A program made the position numbers and the translations under genes. A stretch of 64,000 bases of DNA from Desulfobacteraceae bacterium (lineage in GTDB: Bacteria > Desulfobacterota > Desulfobacteria > Desulfobacterales > Desulfolunaceae), in contig JABXKT010000002.1 of NCBI GenBank assembly GCA_013619155.1, positions 1-64,000 of the forward strand. Reading direction: 5' to 3'. The stretch's first letter is position 1. Each line of letters starts with the position of its first letter. Below, in pieces: positions 1 through 8,824 of this stretch. The notes beneath the pieces were generated by a model. The model saw only the letters and a program-made list of their open reading frames with translations, ran no database searches and was not told where the DNA came from.

Positions 1-535
1 GTAATAACTTACTAGGCTCATCAATATGTTCTAAAAAATTGCATATATAAAAAGCATCAAATGGACCATTTTGAATTTTAATTTTTGGATCATCCAGAAA
101 TCCTTGAACTACATTCAATCCTTTTGAGCGACACTCTGCTACAGACTCCGTCCTATTTTCCAGTCCAATGGCATTGGCGCCCGTTTGACTCATAAAACCA
201 AGGTATTCTCCTCTACCGCAACCCACTTCAAGTATTTTTTTACCGGTGAGATGATACTTATCAACAAAATCTTGAAATTGCTTTGTACGAAATTTCTCAA
301 CCTCTTTAGAAACCGAACCAGAACGAATAACATCTCGAAAATAAAACACAGGATCATTATCAAGTTGAATTAAACCACACTTAGAACATTGACAAATAGT
401 TAAGTCCACGCATTTATCTTCCGAAAATTCTTCTATGGTTGGTAAAAATTGAGATATAGCTGGCATATTTTTATACACGAGAAGTGGTAATTTATAAAGG
501 TCTTCTCCACATACTCTACAGGGTCTCTTCTTCAT
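1..535 (-). CDS. Class I SAM-dependent methyltransferase, C-methyltransferase-like (C-terminus outside window)
   Basis: The gene reads in from its ATG at 535 and is cut by the left window edge after about 178 codons. The N-terminus carries two cysteine pairs (CRVCG near residue 6, CQCSKC near 50), like the zinc-binding domain preceding sugar C-methyltransferases of the TylCIII/TcaB9 type. It is followed by SAM motif I (EVGCGRGEYL) and an acidic motif II region. It lies 29 bp downstream of the reductase gene on the same strand, so it is probably the next gene of the deoxysugar operon and may methylate that sugar. The substrate cannot be read from the sequence, and O- or N-methylation is possible. 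Confidence 0.7.
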   Translation of the reverse strand, partial: MKKRPCRVCGEDLYKLPLLVYKNMPAISQFLPTIEEFSEDKCVDLTICQCSKCGLIQLDNDPVFYFRDVIRSGSVSKEVEKFRTKQFQDFVDKYHLTGKKILEVGCGRGEYLGFMSQTGANAIGLENRTESVAECRSKGLNVVQGFLDDPKIKIQNGPFDAFYICNFLEHIDEPSKLL

Positions 536-564
536 ATTAAACCTCTTTTAATTCGAATATCATA

Positions 565-1605
565 TCAATCAACGGATGAATAATACCATCGAATAGTCGA
601 TAATATCATTTGCTTAAGGTCTATTTTAAGTTTAACCCCTAAACTATATTCAGTCTTTGATGTATCTGGAACATAAACATGTCGATGATCATTAGCAGAT
701 ATCTTCCCCATCACTTTATATTCAACCGGATTATTACTTACATCTATAATTGTTTGAGCAAGATCTTGAATACTAACCTGACATGAAGAACCCACATTAT
801 AGGGTACTATAGGTTTACCTTGAATCATTATAGCCATGAGCCAATCAATGAGATCCGTGGGATACATATAAGAACGTATCGCTTTTCCATCACTTTTAAT
901 AATAATATCATGGTTATGAATAACACTATGAATAAAATTACCGGCAGCAAAATGCGTATTTAATTGTAAAAACGGCCCCAAGAATGTAAAACATCGGGCT
1001 ATTTTTACATTCAGACCGTATTGCTTATGATACAAAGAGCAGAGCTGTTCTGCTGCTTGTTTAGCAATCAGATACCCATTATCTGAATTTAGCAGGTCCG
1101 TCTTTGACAATAAATCTTCAGAACGGGCACAAGAGTAATTACCATAAACAGCCCCTGAACTTATAAAAAGAAGGGTGCAATCGGAATTTCTTATTGCCAT
1201 TTCAAGAACCTGTTTTGTCCCGAAAACAATAGAATAAAACTGAGAGATAGGATCTTTCAATGAAGCTTTTGCATCATTCCTAGCCATATGAATAATAAAA
1301 TCAAAATTTATTTCTGGAGGTACAAATGTAGTAATATCTCCCACACACCACGAAATATCTGCAATATTACATTCTGGAAACTCTGAAATAAAAAAGCCGG
1401 GAGAACGAGATAATATTGTTATCTCAGCCTTAACCCCCAAATGCTTTTTAGCATAGAGGTAACAAGCTAACCACCATTTTCCAAAGAAACCAGTTCCGCC
1501 AGTAATAAATATTTTTTTACCATCAATGTTCTGCCATCGTTCTTTTTCTTTGGTGTTGCTAAACACCGTTTCTATGTATGGAAGACTACCTAATTTAGAT
1601 CTCAT
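565..1605 (-). CDS. NAD(P)-dependent epimerase/dehydratase (extended SDR), putative branched-sugar ketoreductase
   Basis: The 346-residue protein has a Rossmann motif GGTGFFGKWW at about residues 36-45 and a YLIAK catalytic Tyr-x-x-x-Lys in an extended SDR fold. It follows the ThDP enzyme gene by about 60 bp on the same strand, after RfbF/G/H-type genes. In yersiniose synthesis the corresponding gene (YerF) reduces the keto group of the newly attached side chain. By position this protein is the candidate for that step, which is inference. The family also contains 4,6-dehydratases and epimerases, so the exact reaction is open. Confidence 0.75.
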   Translation of the reverse strand: MRSKLGSLPYIETVFSNTKEKERWQNIDGKKIFITGGTGFFGKWWLACYLYAKKHLGVKAEITILSRSPGFFISEFPECNIADISWCVGDITTFVPPEINFDFIIHMARNDAKASLKDPISQFYSIVFGTKQVLEMAIRNSDCTLLFISSGAVYGNYSCARSEDLLSKTDLLNSDNGYLIAKQAAEQLCSLYHKQYGLNVKIARCFTFLGPFLQLNTHFAAGNFIHSVIHNHDIIIKSDGKAIRSYMYPTDLIDWLMAIMIQGKPIVPYNVGSSCQVSIQDLAQTIIDVSNNPVEYKVMGKISANDHRHVYVPDTSKTEYSLGVKLKIDLKQMILSTIRWYYSSVD

Positions 1606-1666
1606 AAATTAAAATCACTCTATAAAATTCCAATTTAAAAATTAAACTTTACGATATTATCAAAAA

Positions 1667-3466
1667 CTATGTATGTTCTGAAACCATATTTTTCTTAAGT
1701 TCTTCTTCGGATAAGTAGGGATACATGTCTTCAAATTTTCTGGAAACAAGGGACCCGTCAGGAAGTTTATCAGAGGATACCCTCGGGACAATCAGCTGCC
1801 ACTCCTGGGTGATTACATCACAAATAACGGGCCCATCGTAATCAAGAACCTCTTGTATTTTTTCATCCATTGCCTCTGTAGATTCAATCCTTACCCCTTT
1901 AATACCATATGCTTTGGCAATTTTAAGGGCATCAGGACACCAAACTCCCGTATCTGGACTTTCCCCGTAAAGCCGTTTCTCCATAAAATTATTTTGAGTC
2001 TGCCGTATCAAAAGATAGCCATTATTGTTGAATATAAATACTTTAATAGGAAGTTTATTATGCTTAATGGTAGCAAATTCCTGCATATTCATCTGAAGAC
2101 TGCCATCCCCAGTAATAACAATTGTATTCTTCGTATCATTGGCAACACATGCCCCAATACTTGCAACCCAATACCCCATAGAAGAAAGACCACCCGTCGT
2201 TAAAAAACGTTGCCCTTTTTTTATTTTCCATGACTGACACGCCACATGAAAACAAGAGCCTGTATCAACAAGAATGGCTGTGGTGTTGTCAACCTTTTTG
2301 CATAAAGATTCGGTAAAATAATATGAATTAACCGGTGTCTCATGACGATAAGAATCCATAACGACAGGATATTTATCTTTCCAAGTTTGACATATTTCTA
2401 CCCATGAATGGGTGTCTTTCATAGTAATATGATTAATACCCGAAAGCATTTCTCTCAAAAACAATTTTGCATCATCATTAATTTTAAGATCTATTTCAAC
2501 GCCCGGTTTGTCCAACTCTTTCTTGTCTATATCAACAACTATAATTTTTGCATGTTTACCAAATTGACCCGGATTATGACCAACACTAGCCGTGGATAAA
2601 CGGCTTCCGATGACTAAAATACAGTCCGAATTCTGCACAGCCAAGTTTGCCGAGCGTTCCCCGTAATTACCTGGTCGACCCACATACAAACGATGGTCAG
2701 ACTCTATAATATCAATCCCAAGTCTCGTTGTAAGAAGGGGAACATTCAGTTTTTCTGCCAATTCGATCAATTCTTTCTTCGAATCAGATAGACTCACGCC
2801 CTGACCAGCTATGATCAAAGGTCGATCAGAGGACTGAAGAGTCTTAAAAATATCTTTAACCGTATTTTTTCTTTCAGGAATAGTAATAAAATCACTACCC
2901 ATTTCCTCTTCAGGATAAAAAGGATAAAGCAATTTTTCAAGGACCTCCATCCGCTGTATATCCAACGGTATATCAATCCATACAGGACCTGGCCTTCCAG
3001 TGGTAGCTAAATAATATGCTTTTTCCATATAATATTGAATTTTTGAAGGATCATCCACCGTAACAAAAAATTTGGTTCCGCTCTCTACAAATGGACGTAT
3101 ATTTATGCCCTGTATGCCGTATTGCCTGATACGACTCTCTTCCTGATACTTCACACAGGAATAAGCAGATTGGCCAGAAATAACCATCATCGGCGCAGAG
3201 TCCGTCCAGCCCCCGACAAGACCATTGATCACATTTATACTTCCTGGACCTGCGGTTACAACAGCCAAACCTAATTTATTTGTCATACGAGAATAAGCAT
3301 CTGCCGCCATGCCACAGGTTTGCTCATGATGTGCAAAAATAGGCTTTATTTCAGGACGCTTTGCCATGGCATCATTAATATACATAGCCTGACCACCAGT
3401 CACAACAAAAGCTGTTTCAACACCTTTCTTGATGAGAAAATCAAAAACATAATCTGAAACAATCAT
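1667..3466 (-). CDS. Thiamine-diphosphate enzyme, acetolactate synthase/YerE-like
   Basis: The 599-residue protein has the acetohydroxyacid synthase layout. The ThDP-activating glutamate is E48 (FAHHEQTCGMAADAY). A central FAD/nucleotide-type domain follows. The ThDP-binding motif runs from GDG at 453-455 to NN near 480. The start is an ATG with GGGAG nine bases upstream. True valine-pathway AHAS is usually next to a regulatory subunit and ilvC; here the neighbours are CDP-deoxysugar genes. YerE of the yersiniose pathway is a homologous enzyme that decarboxylates pyruvate and adds the two-carbon unit to a 4-keto-3,6-dideoxy sugar. The adjacent aldolase pair suggests the donor here is 4-hydroxy-2-oxopentanoate rather than pyruvate (inference). 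Confidence 0.8.
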   Translation of the reverse strand: MIVSDYVFDFLIKKGVETAFVVTGGQAMYINDAMAKRPEIKPIFAHHEQTCGMAADAYSRMTNKLGLAVVTAGPGSINVINGLVGGWTDSAPMMVISGQSAYSCVKYQEESRIRQYGIQGINIRPFVESGTKFFVTVDDPSKIQYYMEKAYYLATTGRPGPVWIDIPLDIQRMEVLEKLLYPFYPEEEMGSDFITIPERKNTVKDIFKTLQSSDRPLIIAGQGVSLSDSKKELIELAEKLNVPLLTTRLGIDIIESDHRLYVGRPGNYGERSANLAVQNSDCILVIGSRLSTASVGHNPGQFGKHAKIIVVDIDKKELDKPGVEIDLKINDDAKLFLREMLSGINHITMKDTHSWVEICQTWKDKYPVVMDSYRHETPVNSYYFTESLCKKVDNTTAILVDTGSCFHVACQSWKIKKGQRFLTTGGLSSMGYWVASIGACVANDTKNTIVITGDGSLQMNMQEFATIKHNKLPIKVFIFNNNGYLLIRQTQNNFMEKRLYGESPDTGVWCPDALKIAKAYGIKGVRIESTEAMDEKIQEVLDYDGPVICDVITQEWQLIVPRVSSDKLPDGSLVSRKFEDMYPYLSEEELKKNMVSEHT

Positions 3467-3478
3467 TATATAGCTCCC

Positions 3479-4522
3479 TTAAAGCAGTGATTCTAACAGG
3501 TAACTTGAATTATCTATTTTCCTGTTCTGTACCATATACATGGCAACGTCGACAATTAAATCTTCCTGCCCCCCAACTACATTTCTATTACCAAGTTCAA
3601 TAAATATATCACGTGGATCCAAGGCGAATTGCTTAGCCGCTTTTTGCACTTTTTCATCAAAAGCACTAAAAACACCTGATAGCCCACTTATAATATTTAA
3701 TGGTGAAATCCCACCACTATAACCAATCTCACCTGCCACAATATCATCGCTGACATCGAGCATCTTATAAAGATCGACGCCTGAAGAAATACCCATTTTT
3801 TTCAGGATAGCCAGAAGTGTCTCGAGTTGGCAATTACCGGCACCAGCGCCAAAACCCCGGGTCGTCCCATCGACAATCGTTGCACCCGATTGAATGGCCG
3901 TCAGGGTATTTGCCGTGGCTAAATTCATATTATTATGAGCATGAAATCCTACTTGGAGATGGGTTCCATTAACGAGAGATTCCATCCGAGATTTCACCTC
4001 GTCTGGCAATAGAGCACCGGCCGAATCCATCAAAATAATGCCTTGGGCACCATAACTCTCCATTTTCTTAGCTTCTTCGAGAAGACGAGGGACGCTGGCC
4101 ATATGGCTAAGCATGAGGACACCATACACCTCGTGGTCATTTTTTGCTAAAAATTCAATATGTTCCTTTGTCGTATCCGCTTCAGTACAATGAGTCCCCA
4201 CCTTAAAAATATCCACACCTATTTCAATAGCCGGCAGGAGCCCATCCTTGATCGTTCCAAAACCTGGTATCATATAAATACCCAGTTTTGTTTTTTTTAA
4301 ATTTTTCTTAGCCGTTGAAAGCATACTGATATCAGAATGCTTGGATAAACCAACCTGAAGAGAACTGGCACCAAGTCCATTACCATGCCCCACAATCACC
4401 GCAGAGAGCCCGGCATCGTCAACTGCACGACAATATCGCCCAATAGTTTCAAGCGATAGCTGATGATTTATGGCATGGGATCCATCACGTAATGTCGCAT
4501 CAAAAAATTGGATTTTATTCAT
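3479..4522 (-). CDS. 4-hydroxy-2-oxovalerate aldolase (MhpE/DmpG type)
   Basis: This class II pyruvate aldolase interconverts 4-hydroxy-2-oxopentanoate with pyruvate plus acetaldehyde. The HMGL-like TIM barrel begins FDATLRDGSHAINHQ, with the Arg-Asp pair at 12-13 and His16 matching the active site of DmpG/BphI. The metal-binding HAHNN motif is also present. The length of 347 residues is normal. The ATG at 4522 overlaps the dehydrogenase stop as ATGA, so the two are translationally coupled, as expected for a channelling complex. In catabolic meta-cleavage operons this pair releases acetyl-CoA. No such genes occur here, so a synthetic direction supplying the ThDP enzyme downstream is proposed. 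Confidence 0.88.
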   Translation of the reverse strand: MNKIQFFDATLRDGSHAINHQLSLETIGRYCRAVDDAGLSAVIVGHGNGLGASSLQVGLSKHSDISMLSTAKKNLKKTKLGIYMIPGFGTIKDGLLPAIEIGVDIFKVGTHCTEADTTKEHIEFLAKNDHEVYGVLMLSHMASVPRLLEEAKKMESYGAQGIILMDSAGALLPDEVKSRMESLVNGTHLQVGFHAHNNMNLATANTLTAIQSGATIVDGTTRGFGAGAGNCQLETLLAILKKMGISSGVDLYKMLDVSDDIVAGEIGYSGGISPLNIISGLSGVFSAFDEKVQKAAKQFALDPRDIFIELGNRNVVGGQEDLIVDVAMYMVQNRKIDNSSYLLESLL

Positions 4523-5385
4523 AATTTTCTCTTTACATAGGTTTCGGCCACATGCAGTGCGGCACAAGTTATAATATCGAGATTACCCGAGTATTCCGGT
4601 AAATAATCACCACGTCCAGTCACCTGAACCATCGTTGAAATCCTATTATTTTCAAAGGTAGGCGTAACAACAACACTATAACCCGGCACATACTGTTGAA
4701 GCCTCAATTCCATAAGAGAAACAGCATGTTTAATTTCATCCATTTTGGGACATTCAACGAGTGTATACAATGTATTATGCATAATAATGGGCGGTTCTGC
4801 AGGGTTGATAATTATAATGGCTTTTGAGTTATCAACGTGGGTCATGTTGATGAGTGCTTGTTTTGTAGTTTGCGTAAATTCATCAATATTGGCTCGTGTA
4901 CCGGCACCAGCGGACTTAGACGCAATGGCCGCCACAATTTCAAAATATGAAACATCGGGATGAACCTGATTAATCGCATAAGCAATGGGTACAGCCGCCT
5001 GACCACCGCATGTCACCATATTCACATTATCTTCATCGAGACATTCATCAAGATTAATGGCTGGAATACACATCTTCCCAATCAGTGAGGGAGTCAAATC
5101 TATGGTAAACTTATTCATAGATTTTAAAATAGGTGCATGGTGTCTATGCGCCGTGGCAGAAGTCGCATCAAAAATAACATCACATTGATCAGGATTATCA
5201 ATAAGCGCATCGATGGACCGATCGGTGACGGGCACGCCCATTTCATTAGCAATTTTCATGCCTCTGGAGTTATAACGGCGACCCATGAAAAGAGAACATT
5301 CGAGTTCTTGACTCCTCTGGACTTTAACCAAAAGATCCGTTCCTATATTTCCGGTACCAATTATTCCAACTTTAACTTTTGTCAT
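4519..5385 (-). CDS. Acylating acetaldehyde dehydrogenase (MhpF/DmpF type)
   Basis: This 288-residue enzyme reversibly converts acetaldehyde, NAD and CoA to acetyl-CoA. It has an N-terminal Rossmann motif (GIIGTGNIGTDLL) and the catalytic cysteine C126 in MVTCGGQAAVP. The ATG at 5385 is preferred over an in-frame GTG at 5400 because GGAG lies upstream of it. It shares an ATGA overlap with the aldolase. In DmpG/DmpF complexes acetaldehyde passes through an internal channel between the two subunits. In this polysaccharide context it may run from acetyl-CoA toward acetaldehyde. Confidence 0.88.
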   Translation of the reverse strand: MTKVKVGIIGTGNIGTDLLVKVQRSQELECSLFMGRRYNSRGMKIANEMGVPVTDRSIDALIDNPDQCDVIFDATSATAHRHHAPILKSMNKFTIDLTPSLIGKMCIPAINLDECLDEDNVNMVTCGGQAAVPIAYAINQVHPDVSYFEIVAAIASKSAGAGTRANIDEFTQTTKQALINMTHVDNSKAIIIINPAEPPIIMHNTLYTLVECPKMDEIKHAVSLMELRLQQYVPGYSVVVTPTFENNRISTMVQVTGRGDYLPEYSGNLDIITCAALHVAETYVKRKL

Positions 5386-5485
5386 TTGCAACCACTCCAC
5401 CCATGAGAAATTTAATCACAAAAACTTACCTAATCTGTGCTCTTGCTATAAAAACTCGAAGAAAGGCTACAAGATTATGATGAGC

Positions 5486-5519
5486 CATGAGCTATTATAA
5501 AATATCATTATAGCTCATG
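5486..5519. repeat. 10-bp inverted repeat downstream of rfbH
   Basis: CATGAGCTAT at 5486-5495 is repeated inverted at 5510-5519 with a 14-nt AT-rich loop. It lies between the rfbH stop and the acetaldehyde dehydrogenase start within a 150-bp gap. No T-run follows on either strand, so it is not a canonical terminator. It may be an mRNA-stability or pausing hairpin. Confidence 0.5.
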
Positions 5520-5535
5520 ACAAAGAAATTCTTGT

Positions 5536-6903
5536 CTACACTTTCATCCCCTTACGAGAAACTTGATTATCGATAAACAGTTCTATTTGGGAACACATAT
5601 AATCAAGCTTAACATCCGATAATCCAGGATAAACACCCAACCAAAAGGTCCGGTTCATAACAATATCCGTATTTTTTAAATCACGGACAATTCGATAACC
5701 TTCACCGTTATGCCTCATCTCATCAAAACAAGGATGTTTTACCAAATTCCCGGCAAATAGCATCCTTGTCTGGATACCCTGATGTTCTATATAATCGACA
5801 ATTTCGCCACGTGTAAAACCGGCATCTTCACGAACGGTTAACAAAAAACCAAACCAGGACGGATCCGAATTTCGTGTTTTTTCAGGGAGAATAAAATATT
5901 CTTTTAACGATTCCAGACGATTTCGTAGAAACTCCCAGTTTTCTTTACGCTTCTGCGTAAATGCCGGCAGTTTCTCCAATTGAGCGCAACCAATGGCTGC
6001 CTGCATATCTGTCACTTTTAAATTAAAACCAAAATGAGAATAAACATATTTATGATCATATCCCAAAGGCAATTCACCAAATTTTTGATTAAACCTATTT
6101 TTACAGGTGTTGTCCTGACCCGATGGGCACCAACAATCTCGCCCCCAATCACGATATGATTCAACTAATCGTTTTAACTGAGTGCTGTTCGTATAGACAG
6201 CCCCCCCTTCCCCCATGGTCATATGATGAGGCGGATAAAAACTAGAAGTACCGATGTCTCCAATGGTACCTGTTTGTTTCCATTCGTCATCCATAAAATA
6301 TCTAGACCCGAGAGCATCACAATTATCTTCGATTAACCATAGATTATTTTTATCACAAAAAGATTTAATCCGCTGTAGATCAAAAGGATTTCCAAGGGTA
6401 TGGGCCACCATGACAGCCTTGGTTTTTTCACTCAGAGACTCTTCCAATAAATCACAATCGATATTATACGTTGGAAATGTAACATCAATAAAAACAGGCA
6501 CGGCACCATATTGAATAATAGGTGCCACTGTCGTGGGAAATCCAGCGGCTACAGTGATGACCTCATCCCCTTTTCGAATTTGCCTTTCTTTTAATTTAGG
6601 GGAGGTCAACGCCATAAAGGCGAGTAAGTTAGCCGATGATCCAGAGTTGGTGAGTGAACAATATTTCACTCCTAAAAATTGTGAAAAATCTTTTTCAAAC
6701 TTTTCGGCATAACGACCAGTTGTCAGCCAAAAATCAAGAGAGGAGTCGATAAGATTTTCTATTTCCCTCTCATCAAAAATACGACCGCCGTATGGAATTT
6801 TATCTCCTGGAGTGAAGACATGGTCTGAAGCATGCTTGTATTCATAATACGCTACGGCTGCATCGATCGCTTTTTGACGTAAATTTCTATCTTTAGAATC
6901 CAT
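5536..6903 (-). CDS. rfbH: CDP-4-keto-6-deoxy-D-glucose 3-dehydratase (E1)
   Basis: This PMP/[2Fe-2S] enzyme removes the C3 hydroxyl of CDP-4-keto-6-deoxyglucose on the way to CDP-3,6-dideoxyhexoses. It has the aminotransferase (DegT) fold, but the PLP-binding lysine is replaced by histidine in SSFYPPHHMTMGEGG (His226-His227), the hallmark of E1. Iron-sulfur cysteines cluster at RDCWCPS and the following NTCKN. The ATG at 6903 is chosen because it follows the rfbG stop by 4 bp and family members begin here; the 455-residue length fits. A gene for the usual ferredoxin reductase partner E3 (AscD/DdhD type) is not seen in the window. Confidence 0.93.
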   Translation of the reverse strand: MDSKDRNLRQKAIDAAVAYYEYKHASDHVFTPGDKIPYGGRIFDEREIENLIDSSLDFWLTTGRYAEKFEKDFSQFLGVKYCSLTNSGSSANLLAFMALTSPKLKERQIRKGDEVITVAAGFPTTVAPIIQYGAVPVFIDVTFPTYNIDCDLLEESLSEKTKAVMVAHTLGNPFDLQRIKSFCDKNNLWLIEDNCDALGSRYFMDDEWKQTGTIGDIGTSSFYPPHHMTMGEGGAVYTNSTQLKRLVESYRDWGRDCWCPSGQDNTCKNRFNQKFGELPLGYDHKYVYSHFGFNLKVTDMQAAIGCAQLEKLPAFTQKRKENWEFLRNRLESLKEYFILPEKTRNSDPSWFGFLLTVREDAGFTRGEIVDYIEHQGIQTRMLFAGNLVKHPCFDEMRHNGEGYRIVRDLKNTDIVMNRTFWLGVYPGLSDVKLDYMCSQIELFIDNQVSRKGMKV

Positions 6904-6907
6904 GGTA

Positions 6908-7981
6908 TTATTCCACTTCTGTTTTCGTATAATCATCAATTTGTTGAAAGCTAAAAGCCCTTAAGTCTTTGCCATCTTTATAAACACGCATCCACTCAAC
7001 AATAGAATCAAGGGCCCGGCCCAAGGTCCACCTTGGGGACCAATGAAGACGTGTCATGGCTTTCGAACAATCGAGTTTAAGGTATGTCGCCTCGTGCGGA
7101 TGATCCCCCGACTCCACACAATAGTCCCCTTCACCCCACTTTTGGCAGAGCTCAGAGACAATCCACTCAACAGGCTTGGCATCCTTATCATCGGGTCCAA
7201 AGTTCCACCCTTCAGCAAATTCTGGCCCCTCAAAAAACAATTTTTCAGCAAGCATCAAATAACCAGACAATGGCTCAAGAACATGTTGCCACGGTCGAAT
7301 TGCATGAGGATTCCTTATTTTAATTTTTTCATTATTTAACATCGCATTAACAGAATCAGCAATCAACCTGTCTTTGGCCCAGTCGCCCCCGCCAATAACA
7401 TTCCCAGCGCGGGCAGTGGCGACAGCCATATTATGAATTGGATAATCCTGGATGTTAAAAAAAGAATCCCGGTATGAAGATGTGACTAACTCAGAACACG
7501 CCTTACTGTTTGAATAGGGATCATAACCACCCAAAGGCTCATTTTCACGATAACCCCAACACCATTCCTGATTTTCGTAACATTTATCTGTTGTAATATT
7601 AATAAACGCTCGAATATTTGGAGTGTGACGGGCTGCCTCGAGGACATTAACAGTACCCATCACATTGATTTCATAGGTTTCAATTGGTTTTATATAGGAA
7701 TCACGGACCAATGGTTGTGCTGCCATATGAATGATAATATCTGGCTTTGCTTGAGCTATCGAACGAGACAATAAATTATAATCACGAACATCACCTTTAA
7801 TTGAATAAACCAACTCATCGATCTTGCAAAGATCGAACATATTTGGATTTGTGGGTGGCTCCAGCGCATATCCTGTAACTTCGGCACCAAGAGAGTGCAA
7901 CCAAAGGCACAACCAACTGCCCTTGAACCCAGTATGCCCCGTTATAAAAACTTTTTTATTTTTCCAAAATGTGGAGTTCAT
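6908..7981 (-). CDS. rfbG: CDP-glucose 4,6-dehydratase
   Basis: This extended SDR of 357 residues has GHTGFKGSWL as its NAD-binding motif, a TTDKCYEN segment with the dehydratase Asp-Lys, and YSNSKACSE as the Tyr-x-x-x-Lys. It converts CDP-glucose to CDP-4-keto-6-deoxyglucose, the substrate of RfbH. The ATG at 7981 sits 5 bp after the rfbF stop with GAGAG just upstream. The open frame runs further upstream into rfbF, but that extension is not family-like. The rfbF-rfbG-rfbH order matches O-antigen clusters making abequose, paratose or yersiniose. Confidence 0.94.
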   Translation of the reverse strand: MNSTFWKNKKVFITGHTGFKGSWLCLWLHSLGAEVTGYALEPPTNPNMFDLCKIDELVYSIKGDVRDYNLLSRSIAQAKPDIIIHMAAQPLVRDSYIKPIETYEINVMGTVNVLEAARHTPNIRAFINITTDKCYENQEWCWGYRENEPLGGYDPYSNSKACSELVTSSYRDSFFNIQDYPIHNMAVATARAGNVIGGGDWAKDRLIADSVNAMLNNEKIKIRNPHAIRPWQHVLEPLSGYLMLAEKLFFEGPEFAEGWNFGPDDKDAKPVEWIVSELCQKWGEGDYCVESGDHPHEATYLKLDCSKAMTRLHWSPRWTLGRALDSIVEWMRVYKDGKDLRAFSFQQIDDYTKTEVE

Positions 7982-7986
7982 ATCTC

Positions 7987-8766
7987 TCACTTTTTCCATA
8001 TTTTCCATGGTGCCGTTCCCTCTTCCCACAATTTTTCCAGCTTAATTTTATCACGTAATGTATCCATGGCATGCCAAAATCCTGTGTGATAATAAGCCGA
8101 CAACTTACCTTGAGAAGCGAGAGATTCCAAAGGTTCCTTTTCCCAAATGGAATCATCGCCTGGGATACAATCGATTACCTTGGGATTAAGAACAAAAAAA
8201 CCGCCATTAATCCATCCGCCATCCCCTTTTGGTTTTTCGTGAAACTGAGTGACATGATTGTCCTCGGCAATTTCAAGAGACCCATATCGTCCGGGTGGCT
8301 GCACCGCTATCATGGTTGCAAGGGAACCCTTTTCTCGGTGATGTTCAATGACCTCTTTAATATTTACATCAGAGACTCCATCTCCGTAGGTAAAACAAAA
8401 ATCTTCATTGGGATCCAAAAATGATTTTACCCGTTTTAAACGGCCACCCGTCATAGAAGAAGCACCCGTATCGACCAATGTGACTTTCCATGGCTCCGCA
8501 TGTTGCTGATGCACTTGCATAGAATTATTAGCCATATTAAAGGTAACATCGGACATATGTAAAAAATAATTGGAAAAATACTCTTTAATACAATACCCTT
8601 TATAGCCAAGGCAAATGATAAAATCATTTAAACCATATTCAGAATAGATCTTCATTATATGCCATAATATGGGTTTCCCACCGATCTCTATCATTGGCTT
8701 AGGCTTCAAATGTGTCTCTTCACTTATCCGTGTACCAAGACCACCAGCTAGAATAACTACTTTCAT
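7987..8766 (-). CDS. rfbF: Glucose-1-phosphate cytidylyltransferase
   Basis: This 259-residue nucleotidyltransferase makes CDP-glucose from CTP and glucose-1-phosphate. The N-terminus has the signature GGLGTR followed by [19 protein letters not shown], and a downstream acidic [10 protein letters not shown] metal site. It begins the CDP-dideoxysugar block and is followed almost without gap by rfbG. Length and motifs are typical; confidence in the activity is high. Confidence 0.95.
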   Translation of the reverse strand: MKVVILAGGLGTRISEETHLKPKPMIEIGGKPILWHIMKIYSEYGLNDFIICLGYKGYCIKEYFSNYFLHMSDVTFNMANNSMQVHQQHAEPWKVTLVDTGASSMTGGRLKRVKSFLDPNEDFCFTYGDGVSDVNIKEVIEHHREKGSLATMIAVQPPGRYGSLEIAEDNHVTQFHEKPKGDGGWINGGFFVLNPKVIDCIPGDDSIWEKEPLESLASQGKLSAYYHTGFWHAMDTLRDKIKLEKLWEEGTAPWKIWKK

Positions 8767-8824
8767 ATAACTTTTCCCTTCTTATCTATCTAAAAAAGTA
8801 TAACTATTTATAACATAACAATGT

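Noticed and set aside
1667-3466. ThDP enzyme as the biosynthetic acetolactate synthase IlvB
   Set aside because: No IlvN/H small subunit, ilvC or ilvD follows, and the gene is embedded in a polysaccharide operon. The family resemblance alone does not exclude it.
3479-5385. Aldolase/acetaldehyde dehydrogenase pair as part of an aromatic meta-cleavage pathway
   Set aside because: No dioxygenase, hydrolase or hydratase genes are near; both neighbours are CDP-deoxysugar genes on the same strand.
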